DNA from: a virus
Length of the DNA: 64,000 nucleotides
IMG/VR virus record: IMGVR_UViG_3300047388_000185
Location: 62,001-126,000 of that record
Direction: 5' to 3' (one strand)
In this document: one piece after another, positions 50,355-58,240 of the stretch
Position numbering within the stretch: position 1 is the first letter of the stretch
Layout of the letters: each line of letters begins with the position of its first letter
Position numbers and translations under genes: made by a program
Notes under the pieces: model-generated
What the model saw: the letters and a program-made list of their open reading frames with translations, nothing else
The model's database searches: none
Told to the model about the DNA's origin: nothing

Positions 50355-50648
50355 ATGCAAGTTGAGGCAGACGAGACGATCAATATCTATACAACTTGGC
50401 CACCCAAGATCACAGCGCTAGCGTATCTTCTCAGCTTACGGCCTGCATTACCGTTAAGCGCAGAGAAGACCCCTGGGGAATTTGAGCCCGGAGAGATAAA
50501 CCCCAGCAATGGCGAAGTCCGTCGTTGGCTAAAGAATAAAGCCGTTTTGATTAACGGCAGAGCTCCTGATGAAAAGGGGTTCATTGATTTGCCGGTTACA
50601 TCTTTAGTCTTCTTTCCAAAAGGGAAGAGACGGACAACGTTAATTTAA
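50355..50648 (+). CDS. Small hypothetical protein
   Basis: 97 aa, starting MQVEADETINIYTTWPPKI. Middle contains VRRWLKNKAVLINGRAPDEK, a small RNA- or DNA-binding-like (S4-like) segment, though too short to be sure. First gene after P9. Confidence 0.55.
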   Translation: MQVEADETINIYTTWPPKITALAYLLSLRPALPLSAEKTPGEFEPGEINPSNGEVRRWLKNKAVLINGRAPDEKGFIDLPVTSLVFFPKGKRRTTLI

Positions 50649-50661
50649 ACGCGAAATAATC

Positions 50662-51345
50662 ATGAAATCCATCCTCGATATCATTTCCCCGATTCATCTC
50701 TGCCACGGCCACAATCCCAATACAGCTCTGACCGGCGTGGGTTGCCTGCTTGATATCTGCTCGTACCTGAACGGAGACGAAGTCATCACTGACAAGACCA
50801 AGTGCGTCGATGAAGTCATCCGCCCGATGGCCGCAATGGTCAATGACCATATCATGGGCGGTATTAAGCGAGATGAGTTGATCAAGTTCATTCCTCGCCT
50901 GATGGCAAGTGCGGAGACGGCTGAGCAAGAGCGTGCCGGTCGCCTCGTGGTACTGGACATGTTCCGCAGTTCCCAAGAAGCCATGATCTGCCGTGTTCGA
51001 GACATAGTCGGGCTACGTTACGCCCCGTGGCACTATGCCGAATATCTGAAGGCCAAAAGGATGGTACTTCTATCGAACCTGCCCGCAGATATGTACCCCA
51101 TGCACACTCAGACGGCAATCCAGTATTCGCTGGCAATTCGCTATCTAAACCAAGCAGAAATCGAAGCGGATCAGATCTTTCACAAAGATTTATTTCAAGC
51201 TGTCAGCACTCAACTTCGAGAGAAGGCCGTGAAGTGCTTGGATGCATTGCTGGGACAAGAAGTTCTCATCGAAACTCCGACCCATCTCGATCGAGCCCGG
51301 GGTCTTCTGGACATCGCCAGTCGACCATTCAGTCAGTGTAAATAG
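50662..51345 (+). CDS. Hypothetical helical protein
   Basis: 227 aa, starting MKSILDIISPIHLCHGHNPN. All-helical pattern with regular Leu/Ala spacing. No catalytic motif is seen. It lies 10 nt before the phosphoesterase gene. Function unknown. Confidence 0.65.
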   Translation: MKSILDIISPIHLCHGHNPNTALTGVGCLLDICSYLNGDEVITDKTKCVDEVIRPMAAMVNDHIMGGIKRDELIKFIPRLMASAETAEQERAGRLVVLDMFRSSQEAMICRVRDIVGLRYAPWHYAEYLKAKRMVLLSNLPADMYPMHTQTAIQYSLAIRYLNQAEIEADQIFHKDLFQAVSTQLREKAVKCLDALLGQEVLIETPTHLDRARGLLDIASRPFSQCK

Positions 51346-51355
51346 GGAGCATGCA

Positions 51356-52162
51356 ATGGTTTTTCGAGTCGTCAGCGACACGCACTTCGAGCATTGGCTT
51401 CCTAACCCGGGAGCTGATACGAAAACGTTCCTCTACCAAGTCCTCCCGTGGCATGACTCGGATCCCCACTCCACGCTGATCTTGGCAGGGGATATTTCCT
51501 CTCATCCGGTTCAGCGCAGGGACATGTTGAACGAGGCTTCGGCGCGCTTCAAAGAGATCATCTACGTAGCCGGTAATCATGAGCACTACGGTGGCCGGCT
51601 GGATACGTGGAATGAAGAGGCGACCGCACTAGAAGCCCAGTTCAACAATGTTCACATCTCTCGACAAAACGAAGCCATGAGCTTCGAGCCTGATGATTTG
51701 CAGGTACTCTATGCGACCATGTGGGCTCCGTACGGGAAGACCGATCCTCTGAGAGAAATGAAACTGAACAATACGTCCGACTGTCACTGGATTCAAAAAG
51801 ATGTGTGGTCCAGACGGTCGTGTGCCAAAGACTACCAGGAGATGTACACGAAGGAACTGGACAGTCTCCGCGAACTGTGCAAGATCTCTCACAGCATCAA
51901 TCAGAAGTGCGCGGTCGTTACCCATCACGTTCCAAGCCTGAAGATGCGGCATCCCAGGTTTCCAGAAGACGTGAGTGACGATATGTTCATGGCCCCGGAA
52001 GCCGAGGCGTTCATGTACGAAGACTGGGCTCCTAAATTCTGGTTCTTCGGCCATACTCACAAGGCTTGGGACATCCAAATCGGTAATACTCGGTGCATCT
52101 CGAATCCGTACGGATATCCGAATGAACAATATCAAGGCTGGGTTTCAGCCAAGATTGTATAG
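51356..52162 (+). CDS. Calcineurin-like metallophosphoesterase
   Basis: 268 aa from ATG at 51356. All metal-binding motifs are present: SDTHFEH near residue 7, LAGD near 44, GNHEH near 73, THHVP near 190 and FGHTH near 232. A two-metal phosphoesterase acting on nucleotides, nucleic acid ends or proteins. The second such enzyme lies at 54516. GGGAGCATGCA ribosome site upstream. Confidence 0.85.
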   Translation: MVFRVVSDTHFEHWLPNPGADTKTFLYQVLPWHDSDPHSTLILAGDISSHPVQRRDMLNEASARFKEIIYVAGNHEHYGGRLDTWNEEATALEAQFNNVHISRQNEAMSFEPDDLQVLYATMWAPYGKTDPLREMKLNNTSDCHWIQKDVWSRRSCAKDYQEMYTKELDSLRELCKISHSINQKCAVVTHHVPSLKMRHPRFPEDVSDDMFMAPEAEAFMYEDWAPKFWFFGHTHKAWDIQIGNTRCISNPYGYPNEQYQGWVSAKIV

Positions 52163-52170
52163 GAAAAATC

Positions 52171-52467
52171 ATGAAGGCAGTCTCACCTCCGAAAATCAAA
52201 GTCCTTGACAGAGCTATTGAAACGGTCGAAAAAGCGTGGGGCTATTTGCGTTTCTCTTGTAACGCAATAGTGAATTCTCTACCCGACAACGTAGCTTCTT
52301 CAACGAGTCGACGCTACCAGGATCAATACAAGACTTTCATTAAGACTCAAAATGGAGGTCGCCTGCCGTGGTGGTGGAATAACCGAAAGCCATGTAAAAA
52401 AGCTCGTATTGATGCTTTGACTCGTTTTCGTCAAGCCTGCATCGACGCAGCAAAGGATAAACAATGA
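52171..52467 (+). CDS. WWN-family small protein, copy 1
   Basis: 98 aa. Family pattern: VLDRAIETVEKAW, a Cys near residue 30, QDQYKTFIKTQNGGRLPWWW, and RIDALTRFRQACIDAA. Two further copies lie at 52464 and 56128. Small, basic, alpha-helical. It overlaps the next gene by 4 nt. Function unknown. Confidence 0.7.
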   Translation: MKAVSPPKIKVLDRAIETVEKAWGYLRFSCNAIVNSLPDNVASSTSRRYQDQYKTFIKTQNGGRLPWWWNNRKPCKKARIDALTRFRQACIDAAKDKQ

Positions 52468-52751
52468 AAGCAGCCCGTCGCCCAAGTCTAAATGTGATCG
52501 ACAAGGCGATCCAAAAGATAAAGAAATCGGAATGGACGTTCACGTGTATTGCGTTGGAGTTTTCCGTTTCTAGCAACGCATCGGTCGAGACTCTTAATCT
52601 GTACTCGGATCAATGGAAAGCGTTCGTTCTCAGCCAAAATCGTGGTCGTAAACCAATTTGGTGGAATAGCTCGTTTCCCTACAAGGAAGCTCGAATCGCC
52701 GCTCTCAAAGGTTTTCGTAAAGCCTGCATCGATGCGGCGAAGAGGGGTTAG
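52464..52751 (+). CDS. WWN-family small protein, copy 2
   Basis: 95 aa. VIDKAIQKIKKSEWTFTCIA, then LSQNRGRKPIWWN, then RIAALKGFRKACIDAAKRG. About 35-40% identical to copy 1 by eye. A tandem duplicate. Confidence 0.7.
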   Translation: MKAARRPSLNVIDKAIQKIKKSEWTFTCIALEFSVSSNASVETLNLYSDQWKAFVLSQNRGRKPIWWNSSFPYKEARIAALKGFRKACIDAAKRG

Positions 52752-52753
52752 AT

Positions 52754-53062
52754 ATGGCCTCCCCTATGACAACCATTTTCGACTACGGCAATCACATCTT
52801 CATGATAGCAGTCGAGGGGTTGCCGACGACTGAGAACATCAATCAAGCGTTGGATCTGCTTGTCCTACCGACCCGAAAGGAACTCGACGTCTTAGTCCTT
52901 TCATTCTGGGGTGCAATCGTACCTCTAACCGAGGTCAGAAAGGAATTGAGTGGGTTAGGAGTTAGTGTAGTCATGGGGGAAGCCAGTACTGATGCTGTCA
53001 CCCGAGCTATTTCATATCGAACCCGGTTGTTGACAATTGCCAATCAATCTCCTCTTATCTAG
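52754..53062 (+). CDS. Small alpha/beta hypothetical protein
   Basis: 102 aa, starting MASPMTTIFDYGNHIFMIAV. Alpha/beta pattern with VVMGEASTDAVTRAISY. No family is recognised. Sits before the deoxyribosyltransferase-like gene. Confidence 0.6.
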   Translation: MASPMTTIFDYGNHIFMIAVEGLPTTENINQALDLLVLPTRKELDVLVLSFWGAIVPLTEVRKELSGLGVSVVMGEASTDAVTRAISYRTRLLTIANQSPLI

Positions 53063-53070
53063 GAAATGAA

Positions 53071-53553
53071 ATGACCAAAACCATCTATCTTTGCGGCCCC
53101 ATCAATGGTCGCACCACTGCCGATGCCACTGGTTGGCGAGAAATGGTCAAGCAGAACTGGCCTCACCAGACGCTGGACCCCATGCGCCGTGACTACCGTG
53201 GCCGTGAACTTGAGCCAGGCATCGCCGCTAGAATTGTTGCCGGCGACATTGAGGACATTCAAAACTCAGATGCTATCCTTGTCTTCTTCGACAAGCCTTC
53301 AGTTGGCACGGCCATGGAAGTGTTCTACGCCAAGCACACCCTTAAGAAGCCAGTCGTGGTTGTCAATGCAAGTGATAAACCGCTCAGTCCCTGGATGATC
53401 CATCACTCGGACTTTGTCGTTGATAATGTGACGGGAGCGTTGCAGTGGTTGGAGCATAAGATTCCGGATCGGGTCGACGGTGGAATCTGCGAGTACTGCG
53501 GTGGGCCGAATATGGGCCACATGGGCGGAGACTGTCGCAACTACGGGCTATAA
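53071..53553 (+). CDS. Nucleoside 2-deoxyribosyltransferase-like protein with zinc knuckle
   Basis: 160 aa. IYLCGPING near residues 5-13, GDIEDIQNSDAILVFFD near 53-69 and VGTAMEV near 74-80 match the nucleoside deoxyribosyltransferase fold (substrate loop, catalytic-acid region, glycine-rich turn). It could recycle or modify nucleosides. The C-terminal CEYCGGPNMGHMGGDC has a small zinc knuckle that is not typical of the family. Confidence 0.7.
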   Translation: MTKTIYLCGPINGRTTADATGWREMVKQNWPHQTLDPMRRDYRGRELEPGIAARIVAGDIEDIQNSDAILVFFDKPSVGTAMEVFYAKHTLKKPVVVVNASDKPLSPWMIHHSDFVVDNVTGALQWLEHKIPDRVDGGICEYCGGPNMGHMGGDCRNYGL

Positions 53554-53555
53554 AG

Positions 53556-53585
53556 TTCAATATTTGGCCTCAAAAATGGTATAAG
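53556..53585 (+). promoter_or_regulatory. Phage promoter P10 (TTCAAT-18-TATAAG)
   Basis: TTCAAT, 18 bp, TATAAG, right after the previous stop. Confidence 0.85.
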
Positions 53586-53662
53586 AAAGTATGGAAGAAA
53601 CATTAGTTTCATCCGCCTCACAGAGCTACGCTCTGGTTCATTCAACCATTAAGGAGTCCAAC

Positions 53663-54442
53663 ATGAACCGCTTTCTGTCCTCCGCCGCAGTCGCGGCTTT
53701 CCTGTCCTTCTCCCTCGCTGCCTGTGGTGGCGGGGGTGGAGGTGATTCCACCCAAGCTTCAACCACGCCCCCTCCGGCCACGACCGGCGTTGGTGCTGGC
53801 GGCACGGGTTCGACCACGTCAACTCCCGTCTCCGGTGGCACGGGCACCAAGGTCACGGTCGGTGACCCCAGCGCACCCAGCGATCCGTGGGTCAATCCCA
53901 ATCCGATCCCGAACTGCACCCCGAAGCCTGTGATGATCGCCCTTCAAGGCGACACCATCATGACCGACTACTTCAACACGGGGCGTCTGCAAGCCCTGAT
54001 GGACGCGCAGTATGGCCCGGGCTCAACCAGCGTGTTGAACTACGCACTGGGCGGCAACGACTCGGGAAGTTACCTGTACATCACGGGCGATATCGTCGTG
54101 GCCAACTTCGGTGTGTGGGACATGATGGACCGCATTCCGGTGGCTCAATACCTGCACAACATGACGGCCATCGCTCCGACGCTCGTCGTGCTCCAGACCC
54201 CGGTTGACACCCGTCAAAACGTGGATCCGGTTCCGTTCATGGACGCAGCCAAGAGCTTGGGCGTGCCGGTGGCGGATGCGTACAGCTACGTCAACAGCTT
54301 GATCACGGACCAAACTCCGCTGAACACCTTGTTGAGCGACGGTCGTCATCCGACGGCGGACGTGGACAAGCTGATCATCGAGAACGTGATTGCTCCGGCC
54401 GTGGCCAAGCAAGTTGCGCCGATGCGGTGCGTTCAGCTGTAA
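53663..54442 (+). CDS. Lipoprotein of SGNH/GDSL-hydrolase type
   Basis: 259 aa from ATG at 53663, after AAGGAGTCCAAC. The signal peptide ends in the lipobox LAAC near residue 17-20, followed by a poly-Gly stretch and a Thr/Ser/Gly linker. The domain from residue about 90 has IALQGDTIM (GDS-like, but Thr in place of the nucleophilic Ser), a GGNDSGSY turn, VVANFGVWDM and DGRHPTADV (the His of block V). This fits an SGNH fold; the Ser-to-Thr change would affect catalysis. A phage-encoded surface lipoprotein may alter the envelope or block other phages (inference). Confidence 0.65.
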   Translation: MNRFLSSAAVAAFLSFSLAACGGGGGGDSTQASTTPPPATTGVGAGGTGSTTSTPVSGGTGTKVTVGDPSAPSDPWVNPNPIPNCTPKPVMIALQGDTIMTDYFNTGRLQALMDAQYGPGSTSVLNYALGGNDSGSYLYITGDIVVANFGVWDMMDRIPVAQYLHNMTAIAPTLVVLQTPVDTRQNVDPVPFMDAAKSLGVPVADAYSYVNSLITDQTPLNTLLSDGRHPTADVDKLIIENVIAPAVAKQVAPMRCVQL

Positions 54443-54460
54443 GAATAGAACCTATCTGAG

Positions 54461-54469
54461 TAAAATCTG
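54461..54469 (+). promoter_or_regulatory. TAAAATCTG element before terminator
   Basis: TAAAATCTG matches the late-type pattern loosely, but it lies before a terminator and within a CCTATCTG/CAGATAGG inverted pair (54451 and 54502), so it may only be part of that hairpin. Confidence 0.15.
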
Positions 54470-54478
54470 ATGGGTTCA

Positions 54479-54500
54479 GCCCATATAAAATGGGCTTTTA
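54479..54500 (+). terminator. Intrinsic terminator
   Basis: GCCCAT-ATAAA-ATGGGC followed by TTTTA. Confidence 0.75.
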
Positions 54501-54515
54501 GCCAGATAGGTTTAT

Positions 54516-55196
54516 ATGAAACAGACACAAGAAACTCTAAGAACACTGTACCTCCAAGACCTTCAGTTGCCCGACACCTTTCATGGTCGGACAGCTCCGA
54601 AAGTTAGAAATCTAAATGCGTGGAAAGCTATTGAATCCGTAGTAGCCCCGATGCCAAAAGACCAGCAACCGACTGGCGACACTTGGGTTTGGAGCGATAA
54701 CCACTTTGGACACAAAAATATCATCAAGTACGCCGATGGATTTCGGCCGTATGAGTCCGTCGAAGAGATGAATGCAGTGATGATCACCAACTGCCTGAAA
54801 GTTGTCAAGCCGAACGATACTCTGATCTTCGGGGGTGATGTCGCCTTCATGGCTGCGGTTGATATGAATGAGATTCCCCGGCAACTCCCAGGATATAAGA
54901 TCCAAATTGTCGGAAACCACGACATGGATCGAAGTGGAAAGCTGACCAACTTCCACATGCATGAACGGCATCTCTGCATGATTCGAGACATCTCGGACAC
55001 GAAGTTCCAACTTCTATTCACGCACTATCCGATGGATAACGTCCCGAAGAACTGCGTGAACGTACACGGCCATATTCATCAGAACTTGGCTTACGACCAT
55101 AACATCAATATCTGTGTTGAGCACACTGGATGTGCGCCAATCAATATCAAGGTGATTGAGGCACGGGCAATCCAATACTTGACCGAGGAAAACTAG
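54516..55196 (+). CDS. Calcineurin-like metallophosphoesterase
   Basis: 226 aa. Motifs: WSDNHFGH near residue 59, FGGD near 106, GNHD near 132, FTHYP near 167 and HGHIH near 184. The spacing suits a small phage phosphoesterase. Its WSDNHFGHKNIIKYA start is different from the 51356 gene, so the two are separate family branches. Confidence 0.8.
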   Translation: MKQTQETLRTLYLQDLQLPDTFHGRTAPKVRNLNAWKAIESVVAPMPKDQQPTGDTWVWSDNHFGHKNIIKYADGFRPYESVEEMNAVMITNCLKVVKPNDTLIFGGDVAFMAAVDMNEIPRQLPGYKIQIVGNHDMDRSGKLTNFHMHERHLCMIRDISDTKFQLLFTHYPMDNVPKNCVNVHGHIHQNLAYDHNINICVEHTGCAPINIKVIEARAIQYLTEEN

Positions 55197-55197
55197 A

Positions 55198-55434
55198 ATG
55201 AACGCTGTCGTTTACGAATTCATTTCAGGGTCGGTGAGCAGGCCTGAAAAGAACTGGCTAGGGTATCACACGCTTGAGCAGGCGACCCTGCACGCTGCTT
55301 ACATGAACTCCGCCCGTGACACCTACGAGAGTGGTAAAGGCTGGAACTACGAGTCGTGGCCAACGAAGCCCGCGCCGTGGATTGCCAAGCAAAATCCAGA
55401 ATACGTTGCCGTGGCTGTTGAAGCTAGGGTATAA
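55198..55434 (+). CDS. Small hypothetical protein before tRNA cluster
   Basis: 78 aa, starting MNAVVYEFISGSVSRPEKNW. Compact, Trp/Tyr-rich, no motif. The last codons contain the promoter of the tRNA cluster. Confidence 0.55.
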   Translation: MNAVVYEFISGSVSRPEKNWLGYHTLEQATLHAAYMNSARDTYESGKGWNYESWPTKPAPWIAKQNPEYVAVAVEARV

Positions 55435-55435
55435 T
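55406..55435 (+). promoter_or_regulatory. Sigma70-like promoter of tRNA cluster (TTGCCG-18-TATAAT)
   Basis: TTGCCG, 18-bp spacer, TATAAT, 9 bp before tRNA-Arg. It resembles a host consensus promoter. Confidence 0.6.
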
Positions 55436-55443
55436 AAGAACTT

Positions 55444-55521
55444 CGGTCGGTAGCTCAGCTGGACTAGAGCAACTCCCTTCTAAGGAGTAGGCCGGATGTT
55501 CGAATCATCCCCGATCGGCCA
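55444..55521 (+). tRNA. tRNA-Arg (TCT)
   Basis: Cloverleaf with acceptor CGGTCGG/CCGATCG, anticodon loop CTTCTAA and encoded CCA. Reads AGA, usually rare in GC-rich hosts. Confidence 0.9.
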
Positions 55522-55526
55522 TATTT

Positions 55527-55603
<77 letters not shown>

Positions 55604-55608
55604 ATTTC

Positions 55609-55684
55609 GGATCCTTAGCTCAGTTGGTAGAGCGCCTCCCTTACACGGAGAATGTCGGCGGTTCGAGCCCGTCAGGATCCACCA
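55609..55684 (+). tRNA. tRNA-Val (TAC)
   Basis: Acceptor GGATCCT/AGGATCC, anticodon loop CTTACAC, encoded CCA. One C-A mismatch at the base of the anticodon stem. Confidence 0.85.
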
Positions 55685-55702
55685 TTCTTTTCTAAAGCTA
55701 AA

Positions 55703-56131
55703 ATGACTTTGTTTCTGTTGTATTTGTGGTTGAAGTTGGACACGTTCTCAACAATTTCAATCATATCAGCAATCGCACTTTTCGTTGGACCCGGCGTTCT
55801 ATGGTTCTATAATGCAGATGCGTCGACCGATGGTTTTCGAGCAGAAACATCAAAAGCTGTGTTTCGAGCTGCTGCAGATAAGTGGCGACTTTTGTTTCGA
55901 AAAACCGTTTGGTTTTCGTTCTTCTTCGCTTTTGTCGCGGTAGTAATTCCCACGCAACGCCAAGGCGCCTATCTCATCGCCGGCTACGCCGGCCTCAAGT
56001 TGGCTGAGACGCCGGAGATGAGCAAGCTGGCCGAGCTGGTTCGACTCAAGGTGGGCAACTACTTGGACGACGAGCTGAAGAGCGCCCAGGCGGAAGCCCA
56101 GGCGGCGATTGCATCGGCGGTGTCAAAGTGA
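55703..56131 (+). CDS. Small two-helix membrane protein
   Basis: 142 aa from ATG at 55703 after the tRNA. Two hydrophobic segments (FSTISIISAIALFVGPGVLW and TVWFSFFFAFVAVVIPT), an Arg-rich loop between them, and a charged helical tail (DDELKSAQAEAQAAIASA). A holin- or spanin-like role is possible but not supported by a known motif. Confidence 0.6.
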   Translation: MTLFLLYLWLKLDTFSTISIISAIALFVGPGVLWFYNADASTDGFRAETSKAVFRAAADKWRLLFRKTVWFSFFFAFVAVVIPTQRQGAYLIAGYAGLKLAETPEMSKLAELVRLKVGNYLDDELKSAQAEAQAAIASAVSK

Positions 56132-56382
56132 ACCGAGCAGTCATCGACCGAGCCATCGAACTTCTTCGCGCAGGCAGGGTTCGTCACAGCTGTACCGCTC
56201 TCAACAAGGTCTTGAACTCCGAAGAGTTCCGGGATGAGCCTGCCAAGGGCTTGTATCACTACCGGTACCTGGTATATACCAGGACTCAGAACTCGGGTCG
56301 AGCGCCGGACTGGTGGAATGCCAATGGGTATTTCCCAGAAGAACGAATCAAGGCTTTGGAAGCGTTTAAGCAGAGCATTTAG
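56128..56382 (+). CDS. WWN-family small protein, copy 3
   Basis: 84 aa. VIDRAIELLRAGR, SCTALNKVL, YTRTQNSGRAPDWWN and RIKALEAFKQSI match the tandem copies at 52171-52751, 4 kb away. GTGA coupling with the upstream gene. Confidence 0.7.
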   Translation: MNRAVIDRAIELLRAGRVRHSCTALNKVLNSEEFRDEPAKGLYHYRYLVYTRTQNSGRAPDWWNANGYFPEERIKALEAFKQSI

Positions 56383-56395
56383 AGTCGTAAAGTAC

Positions 56396-56471
56396 GGGTT
56401 GGTAACTCAGTTGGTAGAGTAGCGGACTTTTAATCCGCAAGTCATGGGTTCGACCCCCATCCAACCCACCA
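56396..56471 (+). tRNA. tRNA-Lys (TTT)
   Basis: Acceptor GGGTTGG/CCAACCC, anticodon loop CTTTTAA, encoded CCA. Confidence 0.9.
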
Positions 56472-56491
56472 TTCATTCACAGGAGATTTTC

Positions 56492-56707
56492 ATGACCACC
56501 TATCATTTGCAATACCCGGAACAGTGGCCTGCTCGAGAATCCGGCGCTGTTGTACAGACTCGGTCCGAAGACACTGGTTTGAATATTTACGACAACATCA
56601 CCCAAGCCTGTTCGGCGGCTATTCTGGACCTCTCAATCTGGAAAATCTCCTATAGGGGTGAAGATGGGGTAAACTATCGGATGGTGTGTTTCAACACCGC
56701 CCGTTAG
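56492..56707 (+). CDS. Small hypothetical protein
   Basis: 71 aa from ATG at 56492 after AGGAGATTTT. MTTYHLQYPEQWPARESGAV, a compact mixed fold, no motif. Confidence 0.55.
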   Translation: MTTYHLQYPEQWPARESGAVVQTRSEDTGLNIYDNITQACSAAILDLSIWKISYRGEDGVNYRMVCFNTAR

Positions 56708-56752
56708 TTCACTCATCAACCGATCGATCTAAAAGAAGCAAAGGAAAACACC

Positions 56753-57074
56753 ATGTCGAGGATCCTGTAATCTAAAAAAGACCACCTCCCGAATATGGGG
56801 CGTAGTCAGCAAAGACGGCAATCGTCTGCACCGACTCACCTATTCGGAGGATGTGGCTGAACTCTGTGCATCGTACGGCGACTACGCTGTCAAACGGTTC
56901 AGGCTCAGGCGGGGTGTCCCGCTAGAACCTGGACAAGAGTCGTCAACTGGTATCTATGTTGTATGCACACTGGCTTGCGCCAGTCCGTTGCGGGCCACGT
57001 TGATCAAGGGTATTGCGCAAACGCACTACGACGAGCACAGTCGAGTTATCTATGAAGGTCATTTGGAGCCCTAG
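56753..57074 (+). CDS. Gene with an apparent +1 frameshift near its start
   Basis: ATG at 56753 has a good ribosome site (AAGGAAAACACC) but the frame stops after five codons: ATG TCG AGG ATC CTG TAA. The +1 frame is then open to 57074, and gives NLKKTTSRIWGVVSKDGNRL and a further 80 residues. AGG ATC CTG TAA resembles the prfB site (SD-like bases, 3 nt, slippery codon, stop). Alternatives: a base-call error, or a separate GTG start at 56853 giving 73 aa with the mini-frame as leader. Its end overlaps the 5' end of tRNA-Arg (CCT). Confidence 0.4.
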
Positions 57075-57137
57075 CTCAGTGGCAGAGCAATCGATCTCCT
57101 AATCGATAGGTCCCGAGTTCGATCCTCGGGGGCTTCA
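57065..57137 (+). tRNA. tRNA-Arg (CCT), unusual anticodon loop
   Basis: Acceptor GGAGCCC/GGGCTTC (one G-T pair), D arm GCTC/GAGC, T arm CCGAG/CTCGG with TTCGATC. Stem ATCGA/TCGAT leaves an 8-nt loop TCTCCTAA (or a 6-nt loop on a 6-bp stem) instead of 7. No CCA is encoded directly after the discriminator. Reads AGG if functional. Confidence 0.7.
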
Positions 57138-57154
57138 CACCAAGTAGGCACACT

Positions 57155-57553
57155 GTGAAAATTCGTCAGCTGAAACATAGATACAATCGCTACGAGTCGC
57201 CTTGGCATCCCGACGCGCATTACAAGAAGATAAGGAGAGTTGCTGGTCGACTCGCCCTCCGAAAAGGGATGATCATCGAAACATGTGGCTGTGATGTTGC
57301 TCGAATTACGCATGTAAGCGTGACAGGGGACGATGTACAGTACAAATCGATGACGTATCCAGAGAGATGGTCAGGATCTTGCAGTATAATCAACTGCTGT
57401 CCGGTGAAACTCACTCGAGAAGAAGCAGAACGTCGCATTGAGTTGTTTAGACAAGGTGGGAGAACAGCGTTAACTCGTCGATATTATCGGGAAGACTGTA
57501 AAATGTCTGAAGAAGATATTGACAAAATGATGGCTGAATGGCATAGTGAATAA
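57155..57553 (+). CDS. Hypothetical Cys-containing protein (GTG start)
   Basis: 132 aa from GTG. MKIRQLKHRYNRYESPWHPD, then TCGCDVARITHVSV, then GSCSIINCCPVKLT; the Cys positions suggest a metal site. The C-terminal third is helical and charged. No family is recognised. Confidence 0.55.
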   Translation: MKIRQLKHRYNRYESPWHPDAHYKKIRRVAGRLALRKGMIIETCGCDVARITHVSVTGDDVQYKSMTYPERWSGSCSIINCCPVKLTREEAERRIELFRQGGRTALTRRYYREDCKMSEEDIDKMMAEWHSE

Positions 57554-57562
57554 AGGAACATC

Positions 57563-57802
57563 ATGAAAACCCTTTTCTGGAAACCTCTTTCGTGGCTGTT
57601 GTACCTGGTCGCAATCCTTGTCAAGTCTGTGTTCGACTGGATTGATCGACAGCAGCAGATCTACGAAACCTATCAATCCGACGTGGAGAAAGACGCGCGT
57701 CATCTGATCGTTTCGTACTTTTTCATAATGAAACAGGTAGAAATGGATCTGGCCTACAAGGCTTGGTTGGGTAAGAAAGAACAGAAAGCCGGACTGAAAT
57801 AA
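57563..57802 (+). CDS. Small membrane-anchored protein
   Basis: 79 aa with an N-terminal hydrophobic helix (PLSWLLYLVAILVKSVFDWI), then a charged helical tail. Located between tRNA genes. No family is recognised. Confidence 0.55.
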   Translation: MKTLFWKPLSWLLYLVAILVKSVFDWIDRQQQIYETYQSDVEKDARHLIVSYFFIMKQVEMDLAYKAWLGKKEQKAGLK

Positions 57803-57807
57803 GTCCA

Positions 57808-57895
57808 ACGGGGATTGGCGAAATTGGTAGACGCAGCAGGTTTAGGTCCTGCCGGGCTCACGCCCGTGGAGATTCGAGTTCTCTATCCCCGACCA
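57808..57895 (+). tRNA. tRNA-Leu (TAG)
   Basis: 88 nt with a long variable arm, acceptor CGGGGAT/ATCCCCG, anticodon loop TTTAGGT, encoded CCA. Reads CUA. Confidence 0.9.
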
Positions 57896-57910
57896 ATTTA
57901 GAAAGTATAT

Positions 57911-58138
57911 ATGTCCATATCCATTGAGAAGTTGCCCGACCGAATGGATGAAACTTCCATTCCAAAAACGGGAGAGCAGTGGAATAAGTACGCAAGAGGT
58001 TGGAATGATTGTCTAGCTGAGATTCAACGTCTTCAGAAGCTTCAAGGTAGTGACTGGAAGTGCTTCGACGGTCAAACTTGCCCCAGCCAGTTTCAATGTA
58101 TGGAATTTGATTTCTGTGGAAGAGGTCCTCAGAAGTAA
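57911..58138 (+). CDS. Small Cys-containing hypothetical protein
   Basis: 75 aa, starting MSISIEKLPDRMDETSIPKT. Four Cys in the second half (WKCFDGQTCPSQFQCMEFDFC) look like a metal-binding or disulfide motif. No family is recognised. Confidence 0.55.
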   Translation: MSISIEKLPDRMDETSIPKTGEQWNKYARGWNDCLAEIQRLQKLQGSDWKCFDGQTCPSQFQCMEFDFCGRGPQK

Positions 58139-58145
58139 TCTCTAA

Positions 58146-58221
58146 GGGCCGTTAGCTCAGCGGTTAGAGCAGGGTACTCATAATGCCTTGGTCGCTTGTT
58201 CAACTCAAGCACGGCCTACCA
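58146..58221 (+). tRNA. tRNA-Met or tRNA-Ile2 (CAT)
   Basis: Acceptor GGGCCGT/ACGGCCT, anticodon loop CTCATAA, encoded CCA. CAT decodes AUG, or AUA if the host TilS modifies it. First pair is G-T, which fits neither a host initiator nor a standard elongator clearly. Confidence 0.85.
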
Positions 58222-58240
58222 CTCACCTCGAGGAGTACCC

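Noticed and set aside
55652-55702. In-frame start inside tRNA-Val
   Set aside because: The ATG at 55703 is outside the tRNA and gives a proper membrane-protein start.
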